Assembly (NCBI GenBank): GCA_014529385.2
Contig: CM043961.1
Span: 13,900,978 to 13,964,977 of the forward strand
Direction of reading: 5' to 3'
DNA from: Adiantum capillus-veneris
Taxonomy: Eukaryota > Streptophyta > Polypodiopsida > Polypodiales > Pteridaceae
Length of the DNA stretch: 64,000 bases
The notes below the pieces were generated by a model. The model had not been told where the DNA came from and searched no databases. It was given only the letters and a program-made list of their open reading frames with translations. Position 1 is the first letter of the stretch; each line of letters starts with the position of its first letter. Below are positions 56,972-64,000 of the stretch, piece by piece. The translations under genes were made by a program, and so were the position numbers.

Positions 56972-57943
56972 AAAATCGGCCTCAAATGATGCCCACCCGT
57001 CGCTTCCCAAGTAGTGCGAGCTCCCTGCCTCTACTCGCGCTCTGGCTGCCTCCTTTTGTTGCTTCCACTTGTCGGGATTCTCACGCGCTGCTTTCTTCGC
57101 ATTCTTTCAATCTTCCTTGGCCAGCCAATCTGGTCTGTTCCATCAACCCATGCTTGATTGCTTTTTGCACTTCGGAACACTTGTGCTTGCAGTATTTGAG
57201 CATTCGAACCTTCATCACGTCTTCATTGAAGCGGTCATCACATGTTGGAACGGGAAACTCGTCATGAAGTACGTTGATGACTCTGTCTTTTAAATCATTT
57301 GGTACTTCACTCTAGGTTTTTAGTATGTAGTGTCTAAACACTTGAGAGCAAAGACCGTGCATGCGCGAAATCAGCTTCTTGTCTTCATCATCCAAGATGA
57401 TGCCGCCGCTGAAGTCGACGGAGTAAGGCAAGCCCTCTCGCCGTTGATGCGTGAACCTGGGTGTCCCCGCAGGGGTCTCTAGAGGCGTTTCGATGGGGGT
57501 ACGAACGTCAGGTGTCTCCACTGGAGTCGGATCCCTGAAGCGAGGAGTGTCCACTGGAGTGACTCCTGGAGGAGTAGCTAGTGGTGTGTAGCCGCTAGGA
57601 ACGGCAGTCAGCCGTGCAAAACCTGGTGTCGATGGCGATGTCGTGGCTGGTGTTGGGACGGGCAAAGAAGGGGAGGGTAAAGAGCCTTGTCGAACATGAG
57701 GCGGTGTCGAAGCATCGGTGGCGGCATCCCCACAACAACCGCCACCGCCACCACTAGAGCGCCGACGCCTAGACGAGTGTGAAGATCTTCTCATCGACAC
57801 CAAAGCTTCGAAGCGCTGAGGACTCCGAAACAGAGGGAGATGCGGATGGAGTAGGAATGTGCGATGGTGCGCCAGAGCGATGACGCTCCACGTAACACTA
57901 TCTTTGCTCGGGTGACAAAGAAGAAAGAAACTCGTCATCATCC
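56972..57943 (-). pseudogene. First exon of the CACTA Ptta/En/Spm-like gene
   Basis: Starts MDDDEFLSSLSPEQR at 57943, soon followed by a stop and frame change. The 57780-57430 part is a low-complexity Thr/Pro region (VDTPRFRDPTPVETPDV). It leads to SGGIILDDEDKKLISRMHGL, VPNDLKDRVINVLHDEFPV, EVQKAIKHGLMEQ and, after a frameshift near 57090, NPDKWKQQKEAARARVEA then SHYLGSDGWASFEADF, and ends at donor GTAAGT (56971). This wording matches the second gene of plant CACTA elements (Transposase_24 or TnpA-like DNA-binding protein; assignment from memory). A stop near 57311 and two frameshifts disable it. Confidence 0.72.
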
Positions 57944-58011
57944 ATACCTGCATGAAACACACGAATAGTTAAACTTAATATTGAATGAATGGAGTAGAAA
58001 ACATGGACAAG

Positions 58012-58028
58012 TAGATAGAGATAGAGAT

Positions 58029-58074
<46 letters not shown>
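58012..58074. repeat. (GATAGA)n-(GA)n microsatellite
   Basis: GATAGA units then pure AG run, within the CACTA element. Confidence 0.95.
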
Positions 58075-58077
<3 letters not shown>

Positions 58078-58232
58078 GAGGTGCTCTTCGTCCCTGCTTG
58101 TGAGAACATACCTAGAGTATACGTACCTGGAGTGGATGCAAAGACCATTAAATACAATGACGCAATGACGCAATGACGCGTTCTTCTTCTATTCAACTTG
58201 AGTGATGGAAGAGGCAAGTCGATAACGCGGAA

Positions 58233-58237
<5 letters not shown>

Positions 58238-58303
<66 letters not shown>
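58238..58303. repeat. (AG)33 microsatellite
   Basis: Pure AG run, within the CACTA element. Confidence 0.97.
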
Positions 58304-58307
<4 letters not shown>

Positions 58308-58599
58308 CACACAATCAAATATTGCAGTCGAAAAACCAGGTCGTGGAGCTGCATGTGGCCATGTATTGCCCAGGATGTGAGCGCAAAATCAAAAGAGCGT
58401 TATACAACATGGAAGGTACTTAGAGAGCCAGAGTTTTTACAAAACATAGCAAAATTGTTCAAATACAATATTTATGGCTTTAAGAGATCTGTCTCTCATC
58501 CTTGCATAGCTCAACATAACTTCCTATATCTATATAGAGCTCTCCGTTTAAACAGATGTCCTCCATTTCATTTTGTAGATCCTCTGCACGCACCCCATA

Positions 58600-59250
58600 G
58601 AGAGTAGCAGCTTGATGTTTGTCTGGCATCACCTCGACGGCTTTTGACTGAGCATCTTATCCGATCTCCTCCATTGATGCCACTGTGATTGGCACATGGT
58701 AGCCTTCATACATCCGTGCACTACGAGGGGCTACCTCTATGACATACCACCATTTTGATGCAGACTTTGTAGGATGAAATATCACTTGCCAGAGCCACAT
58801 AGCTTATATGAGAGCTTCCAAGCACATAAATTCTAAAATGGGATGTTAACTATTTACATACTTACTTAGTACGAAAGTGTCTCTTAGGTCATTCCATTTC
58901 TTAGTTGAATCCACCTCAAGAAAACCAGACTCTCCTCTACACACTGTAGCGTTGCGACCCTCCATGATTATCTTGAACCATTGCACGTCAAACAAGTCGA
59001 CAAAAAATCCTCTATAATCGATCCTCAAAATCTCTTGTAGCGTGCCTAAGTAAGTGAGTTCTGCCACCACAGGATCTGCATCAGAGGACCATCGTCCGAC
59101 TAGACTGTTCAAATTTTGCCATGATTCCACAATCTTGAGTAAAAGGCTTTTTGTCGATCCATTCCACCCTACAATGTCGACCTTTATACCATGCTGATGT
59201 GCATGACTTATACTACAACCAACAAAGATTATGAGTGGCCATTCAAACAT
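58600..59250 (-). pseudogene. DUF4216-type C-terminal part of a CACTA transposase ORF
   Basis: Minus strand: MFEWPLIIFVGCSISHAHQH, then ELTYLGTLQEILRIDYRGFF, VDLFDVQWFKIIMEGRNAT, ESGFLEVDSTKKWNDLRDTF and VLSKYV; after a break (a possible intron with donor GTATGT near 58858, or decay) VIFHPTKSASKWWYVIEV and APRSARMYEGYHVPITV. The order L-Y-x-G-x-L-x-E-I-L-x-x-D-Y and the V-x-LFDVQWF block match DUF4216, which follows the catalytic domain in plant CACTA ORFs. The catalytic Transposase_21 part is not found upstream. Length about 215 residues, so only the tail of the protein. Confidence 0.68.
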
Positions 59251-59894
59251 CTAGAAAGTCACTAGTCGTACATTGCAAACTTACCTTGGTCGCACAACCC
59301 CAAGAGTACTCCCACTCTTCCTCAGTCACTTCTTCACCGCACTATTGTGCGCTTTTCAATTGGTTGTGCAACCATCTTAAGCTCATGAATGTTGGTAGGC
59401 TCTCCAGACCCTTCGGATAGTGCATCGGTGGTCGTCTTCCCCGTCTCCACTCGATTCGTGTCCTTTGTCGCTCTTGCTTTGCATCCTCATATTGTGAAAT
59501 CCATGGGGAGTGGCGGCTGGGCCAGCTTCAAGGAGGATTTTGTCCCATCACCTCCGTCATGGATCGACGGGGTGGAGAGGTGAGAGTATTAAACTCTTGC
59601 ATTGAAGTATTTGTATATGTGAGGCCCATTCACAACTACACAACTATTGTATGCGGCCCATCACTTTCTTTCCCTCAGGGGTAATAATGGTCTCATCGGA
59701 CATACGATTGATGAGGTAGGCATATCACTTTGGCATGTCCCTCCCGTGAACTATAGAAACCCTGTCTGATGAATGCTCATCATCCAAGCCTCTAGGTGAC
59801 CCCGACACAGTGTTCGAGTCACTCGTAAGCATCTCCGACGTAGTGATCGAGACAACGGCCACTCTCAAACGCGTAGGCAGTATAATCCTTCGGT
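59251..59894. other. CACTA internal sequence without clear gene
   Basis: Continues from the DUF4216 fragment; minus-strand wording such as EEEWEYSWGCATK near 59300 may be more of the same decayed ORF. The plus-strand wording GSGGWASFKEDF near 59503 resembles the GWASFEADF of the Ptta-like gene and may be an inverted scrap of it. Confidence 0.4.
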
Positions 59895-59898
59895 GTAC

Positions 59899-60304
59899 TC
59901 AAAATAAACCTCAATCTAATCTAATTTAACTTAAATAAACCTAAATCTAATCTAACATAAATCTAGATCTAACCTTATCTTAAACAATAAAAATAGGAAA
60001 ATGGTATAACCTTTCTATCACCCAAGTGTGGTAGATCGGTTATGCCATTTCTCTCTTCAATAACAGGTAAATAACGTAAATAAACCTAAATCTAATCTAA
60101 TACAATGTAAATCTAAATCTAGCGTAAATAAACCTAAATAAACCTAAATAAACCTAAATCTAATCTAATATAACGTAAATCTAAATCTAACGTAAATAAA
60201 TTTAAATCTAATCAAACGTAAATCTAACTAAAAATAAACCTAAATCTAATCTAATTTAACTTAAATAGACCTAAATCTAGTTTAACGTAAGTCTACATCT
60301 AACC
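59899..60304. repeat. AACCTAAATCTAATCTAA-type simple repeat
   Basis: Imperfect repeats built from TAAACCTAAATC and TAATCTAA units, in two blocks (59899-59990 and 60070-60304) on either side of a tRNA-like head at 60001-60067. Confidence 0.85.
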
Positions 60305-60760
60305 TAATCTTTCACATCTTTTGGGATAGTTTCCTACGACGTTAAAACTCTCTTCTTCTTGTGTGTGTGTGTGTGTGTGTGCCAATAAAAAGAAAAAAAT
60401 GGTATAACCTTTCTATCACCCAAGTGTGGTAGATTGGTTATATTATGCCATTTCCCTCTTGAATAATAGGTCTTGAGTTCAACTCCTCGTCGGCTAGATC
60501 TTTAGGTCTCTTTTATTAGTTTCCTACGATGTTAAATTAAAATCTCTTCTTCTCGGGTGTGTCTGTGTGGGTGTGTGCACGCCAATAAGAAAAGGAGAAA
60601 AATGGTATAACTTTTCTATCACCGAAGTGTGATAGATTGGTTATGCCATTTCCCTCATGAATAACAGGTCTTGAGTTCAACTCCGGTGGACTAGATCTTT
60701 AAGGTCTCTTGAGATAGTTTTCTATGATGTTAAGACTCTCTTCTTCTTCTTCTTCTCTCT
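60001..60760 (+). repeat. Three tRNA-like (SINE-like) units in tandem
   Basis: Each unit opens ATGGTATAAC-x-TTTCTATCACC, followed by TGGTAGATTGG-like (A box), TTATGCC, and, in units 2 and 3, GTTCAACTC (B box; 60477-60485 and 60675-60683). The tail reads GATCTTT-A-GGTCTCTT then AGTTT-CTA-GA-GTTAA, then TCTTCTTC and a GT or CT tract. Units 2 and 3 are about 203 bases apart. Unit 1 is split: head 60001-60067, tail 60305-60381, with simple repeat between. The A- and B-box spacing is tRNA-like; this fits a tRNA-derived SINE (inference). Confidence 0.6.
60362..60381. repeat. (TG)10 microsatellite
   Basis: Tail of the first tRNA-like unit. Confidence 0.95.
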
Positions 60761-60785
60761 CTCTATCTATTTTATATCTTTCTCC

Positions 60786-60788
<3 letters not shown>

Positions 60789-60858
<70 letters not shown>

Positions 60859-61007
60859 CCTCTCTCAATGTGTGTGTGCATTCTTTGTTTATGCATGTGT
60901 GTGTGCATTTTTGGTTTATGCATGCTCTCTCTCTCTCTCTCTTTTCCTCTCTCAATGTGTGTGTGCATTCTTTGTTTATGCATGTGTGTGCATTTTTTGT
61001 TTATGCT

Positions 61008-61038
<31 letters not shown>

Positions 61039-61050
61039 ACAAAAACACAA

Positions 61051-61097
<47 letters not shown>

Positions 61098-61216
61098 AAG
61101 AGGGGAAGGGAACATGAGAGTGAGAAGAGGGAAGGAGCATACCTGGATCTCCTTCCTCTCCTCGTGTGTGTGTGTGTGTATGTGTGTGTGTGTGGAGAAG
61201 AAAGAGCGAGAGAGGG
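60789..61216. repeat. CT/TG/AG microsatellite cluster with a small minisatellite
   Basis: (CT)n 60789-60854, then units of TTTTCCTCTCTCAATG, (TG)n, CATTCTTTGTTTATGCATG repeated about three times (60855-61010), (CT)n, (TG)n, (AG)n to 61103, and (TG)n 61164-61193. Long Ser-Leu or Arg-Glu reading frames across it are by-products of the repeats. Confidence 0.95.
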
Positions 61217-61307
61217 AGAGCGTACGTTACCTTGCTTGTTTGAGCGCGCGCCAAAAACTCAGATCTGAGATCTAAGTTTTCGGACACTCTAGGTTATTTC
61301 TTTTAGC

Positions 61308-61422
61308 CCTGACGGCGTCGCTATGAGCGTCGCTAAGTTACTTGTAATTTAGCGATGCCCATAGCGACATCGTGGTTTTTCACATTTGAGCGTCGCACTG
61401 CGAGCGTCGCTACTATTAAGTA
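61308..61422. promoter_or_regulatory. Right subterminal repeat region of CACTA
   Basis: GGCGTCGCTA, GAGCGTCGCTA, TTAGCGATG, TAGCGACATCG, GAGCGTCGC and GAGCGTCGCTA in 115 bases, matching the motifs of the left end in opposite orientation. Confidence 0.85.
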
Positions 61423-61434
61423 CCTCTTGTAGTG
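61423..61434 (-). repeat. Right terminal inverted repeat of CACTA
   Basis: CCTCTTGTAGTG, the exact reverse complement of the left end, followed by AAAA. Confidence 0.95.
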
Positions 61435-61597
61435 AAAACAATTATTATTTTGATGAATCGAGAATATTGTAACTCCTACTTTCCGGATAAAGATTGTAAT
61501 TGATGAGCCAGGGCTACAAGCTTCTAGATTGTATCAACCTGTCTTTAGATAGAGCTCCTAGATTATTAGTTTTGACCACAAAAAACCTTGGCTAAGG

Positions 61598-61605
61598 TAT
61601 AAAAG
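61598..61605 (+). promoter_or_regulatory. TATA box in the G4 LTR
   Basis: TATAAAAG, about 700 bases before the LTR end. Confidence 0.6.
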
Positions 61606-61822
61606 CCAATTTTTGTAAATTTTTATAAGTTTTTGGATAAGAAATACACAGCGTGAGCCAATGATGCTCAGTTCTCTCCTTTTCATGCTTCATACTCCTT
61701 GCCCAGTTGTCACATTGCAGTCCTGTCTGTTGCGTTGCGACTGCAAGTAAGATCTACACATTGGCATAAGCATTTCACGATATTTTGTATCTTTTGGCAT
61801 CATCGACCCGCGGCTTAATCTC

Positions 61823-61850
61823 ATTATAAGTAGGAATTTCTACTTATAAT
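61823..61850. repeat. 28-base palindrome in the G4 LTR
   Basis: Arms ATTATAAGTAGGAA and TTTCTACTTATAAT, one mismatch; a further half-copy ATTATAAGTAGAAATT follows at 61854-61869. Confidence 0.9.
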
Positions 61851-62309
61851 TTCATTATAAGTAGAAATTTAAGCTTTAAAATCAAATACTAAGTATAGGC
61901 GAGGTATTGGAGAATCATTGCTAAGCATTTAGATGCATTCTGGGTCGAGAACGACTAGGTCAAAAACTCACAACTGTTAATAATCGTGATTTTTGCACTT
62001 GACCTAAAGTGAGATTTGAGACCATAAGCATGTGTTCTTAGGTCTTATAAACATGTGCTAGAAGTTTCGTAACATTTGGATGTCGTTTGATGTTGTAACC
62101 AAAGTGATTTTCCTGCCGATGAGCTATTAGCTTTTGGTGATTTCAGTCACTTGAGTTAGATGCGAGTTGTTTGTTGTTTTCCAAGAGATTGACAACCTCT
62201 TGTAGCCTCTATGCACTAGTTGAGTCAGCTTCGTTTCATGGATTGACACTTATATTTGTGGTTCTCGCTATGTCTGTAATAAGATAGGAGTGATGTTAGA
62301 TACCACATT

Positions 62310-62327
62310 TGGCGCCGTTGTCGGGAA
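62310..62327 (+). promoter_or_regulatory. Primer-binding site of G4 (tRNA-Asp type)
   Basis: TGGCGCCGTTGTCGGGAA, two differences from the tRNA-Asp complement TGGCGCCGTTGCCGGGGA. Confidence 0.85.
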
Positions 62328-62878
62328 TGAAGAGACCTAAACTAGGAAAAGACACGAGCGTCTTTTGAAGTTATCCTTTAACTTCCTGTAGGTTCACTTA
62401 GAGTCAAAACTTTCTTTTTAAAATCCCATAGCTTACGATTGTCGTCTTTTGTTGTGTAAAGGTAGCTTGGAAGTAGGTTGTACTTGTTAAGTGCCTTTTA
62501 GGATTGTAGGATTGTAGAGTTAGATTAGAATTCTGAGAATGATTGGCGGAGGAGACAAATCTTGAGATCAAGGCTAAGAAAACCATAAAAAACAAGAAAA
62601 CGAGTGTTTGTGGACACTTTCCACAACCCCATTGCAAGAGAATCTAGGAGTAGGGTAAGTAGAATCCGAGGTGGATTTTAGAACATTGCTCTCTCCAAAA
62701 GAATCAATTGTGAGTGTTTATATGAAGTTGCTGAATTTCAGGTCTACGGCTAGAAATAGCACCAGAAGGTTGTCAACCACTCAATCCGACTGGAGAGTAT
62801 GCTTTAAAAGTTGTATGAACCAATGGGTAAGCTTAAGGACGCATTGAAGTAAAAATTTCAAGAGTTTGCAAAAACTCA

Positions 62879-62888
62879 GATTATTTAC
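62879..62888. repeat. Half-site of the G4 palindrome
   Basis: GATTATTTAC without a clear partner arm. Confidence 0.6.
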
Positions 62889-63000
62889 TTTTTCTTGACA
62901 TTTTAGGCTAAATTAAGTTTTGACTTGACTTAGAGGCTTAAAATAGATCATGAAAAGACTCTCCAAAGAAAAAGTTCAAAAAAATGCTCATTTTAGGCCT

Positions 63001-63028
63001 AAAGTAAATAATCGTGATTATTTACTTT
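63001..63028. repeat. Leader palindrome 1 of G4
   Basis: Perfect 13-base arms AAAGTAAATAATC and GATTATTTACTTT around GT. Confidence 0.95.
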
Positions 63029-63300
63029 CAACTCAAAAGTGACCAATGTTAATACCAAAGACTATATGCATGTGTACAAACAACTTTTGTAAAGGCCCAT
63101 AGAATTGGATCACCAAACTGACCACAAACTGACCAAAAACTGGGTAAAAACTAAATTCTATACTGACTTTTGAGAACTTGAGTGTAAATTGGAAAACTTT
63201 TGTTCAAACTGAAATGAAACTTGACTTATAGGCTTATATTGATGTGATAAACAAGGGTACATTCTCATTTGACCAAAAAGATCCAAAAATTTGCCAGATA

Positions 63301-63320
63301 TAAATAATCACTATTATTTA
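63301..63320. repeat. Leader palindrome 2 of G4
   Basis: Arms TAAATAAT and ATTATTTA around CACT; the centre has lost its CG. Confidence 0.85.
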
Positions 63321-63592
63321 CTTCTGTCCCATTTTTTAAAATTTTTGACCAAACCAACATACCACTAGTTTTAGCATGTTGTATTAAGCCCACAAACCAA
63401 ATTTGATAAGATTTGGATTATTGAATTGAACATTGTGGCCAAATTTGCAAAGTCAGTCTGTAGATACAAAACTGAAGACCATTTGAACAAAAATTATCCA
63501 AACTTAATGAAACTTGGCTAGGGAGCTTAAGTTAAGCTGCTTAGCAGATGTGTATCAAGATTGTGACAAAAACTTGCAAAAAAATAGCATAA

Positions 63593-63614
63593 GTAAATAA
63601 TCGCAATTATTTAC
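63593..63614. repeat. Leader palindrome 3 of G4
   Basis: Arms GTAAATAAT and ATTATTTAC around CGCA. Confidence 0.92.
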
Positions 63615-63877
63615 ATTTGCTACAAAAAATTGATATTCTTGCACATTTGAGTATGCCGCAAGGTCAAGCATATCAAGTAGACCACACAAATCAATTTTGG
63701 TGAAATTTGGATCACAAAAGGAAGACTTAATCCAGATTCTTGAAAACTAAGTCTGCGACGGACACGAAACAGTTGATAACTTAAACAAATTTTGTTCAAA
63801 CTTAGTGGAACTTGTCCAAAGACCTTAGCAAGTTTCATACTTGGCAAATCAAGCCAAAAAGTGCAAAAACTAAAAAA

Positions 63878-63901
63878 AGTAAATAATCGCGATTATTTAC
63901 T
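63878..63901. repeat. Leader palindrome 4 of G4
   Basis: Perfect 24-base palindrome with arms AGTAAATAATCG and CGATTATTTACT. Confidence 0.95.
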
Positions 63902-64000
63902 ACTAATACAGAGAGACAAACTTTTTGACTTTTGAACTTGTACAGCATTAGACCAACATAATACAAGGACATCGGACAATTTTGCGTTCAATCGGATCCA

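Larger units (their letters stand above)
55958..61434 (-). mobile_element. CACTA (En/Spm) DNA transposon, deletion derivative
   Basis: Terminal inverted repeats CACTACAAGAGG (55958-55969) and CCTCTTGTAGTG (61423-61434), flanked by AAA on both sides, the 3-base target duplication typical of CACTA. Subterminal TAGCGACG/CGTCGCTA motifs crowd both ends. Genes are on the minus strand: a DUF4216 fragment (59250-58600) and a three-exon Ptta-like gene (57943-56631). The Transposase_21/TNP2 domain expected upstream of DUF4216 is missing; microsatellites and tRNA-like repeats fill that part. Confidence 0.93.
61438..62307 (+). repeat. 3' part of the 5' LTR of Gypsy element G4
   Basis: Ends ATACCACA at 62307, two bases before an Asp-type PBS. 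It contains TATAAAAG (61598-61605), a near-perfect 28-base palindrome (61823-61850) and a degenerate copy of the leader palindrome (about 61977-61996). The LTR start must lie left of the CACTA insertion. Confidence 0.65.
62308..64000 (+). mobile_element. Ty3/Gypsy element G4, start of internal region
   Basis: PBS followed by at least 1.67 kb of leader without a long open frame, running off the window. The leader is made of diverged, roughly 290-base units rich in CAAACTT, AAATTTG and GACCAAA wording, each with one palindrome. Gag is expected beyond the window. Confidence 0.75.

Noticed and set aside
60400-60500. True tRNA gene
   Set aside because: A and B boxes are present but the acceptor and anticodon stems do not pair convincingly and the unit is repeated with a simple-repeat tail; SINE-like is more likely.
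60724-61275. Open frames rich in Ser-Leu or Arg-Glu repeats on both strands
   Set aside because: They translate CT/AG microsatellites in all frames; no start context or non-repeat domain.

Overview
The window is plant nuclear DNA built almost entirely of nested, decaying transposable elements. No complete host protein-coding gene, rRNA gene or standard tRNA gene could be recognised. Evidence for a plant: Ty3/Gypsy and Ty1/Copia polyproteins of plant type, plant initiator-Met and Asp tRNA primer-binding sites, a CACTA (En/Spm) transposon carrying a three-exon Ptta-like gene and a DUF4216 fragment, a DUF7869-type relic, a DUF4283/zinc-knuckle LINE-like relic and very long CT/AG microsatellites. 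A large, repeat-rich seed-plant genome is likely; the species cannot be named from this sequence.

Layout. 1-9248 (minus strand): 5' part of a Ty3/Gypsy element with LTR 8107-9248, Asp-type PBS, a long leader holding a series of 24-bp palindromes, gag, protease, spacer and a broken RT; its 3' end lies outside the window. 10614(?)-15660 (plus): truncated Gypsy element with Met PBS and a triplicated zinc-knuckle segment. 15870-17076 (minus): relic of a DUF7869-type gene. 17077-22330: AT-rich spacer with microsatellites and small duplications. 22330-24160 (plus): rotted Copia pol. 24267-31963 (minus): Copia element, split inside its gag zinc knuckle by an inverted, 5'-truncated copy of its own family (27758-30412, plus, one open 650-codon reading frame). 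33270-44734 (plus): complete Gypsy element of Tat type with 2.6-2.9 kb LTRs, flanking ATGG repeats, and gag-PR-RT-RH-aRH-INT order, broken mainly by in-frame stops. 46692-50896 and beyond (plus): Copia element with both early integrase Asp residues changed to Asn. 51240-52350 (minus): GC-rich LINE ORF1-like relic. 55958-61434: CACTA element with AAA target duplication, apparently inserted in the LTR of another Gypsy element whose LTR ends at 62307 and whose Asp-type PBS and palindrome-bearing leader run to the window end.

The most unusual structure is shared by the first and last Gypsy elements. Each has an Asp-type PBS followed, about 0.5-1.6 kb into the leader, by four copies of a near-perfect palindrome with a CG-containing centre. 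The palindrome sequence is unrelated between the two elements, yet its length, number, placement and a further degenerate copy in the LTR are alike. Other points of interest are the roughly 2.25-kb inverted repeat formed by the two Copia copies, with a 20-bp flanking duplication that does not fit LTR integration, and tandem tRNA-like (SINE-like) units inside the CACTA element.
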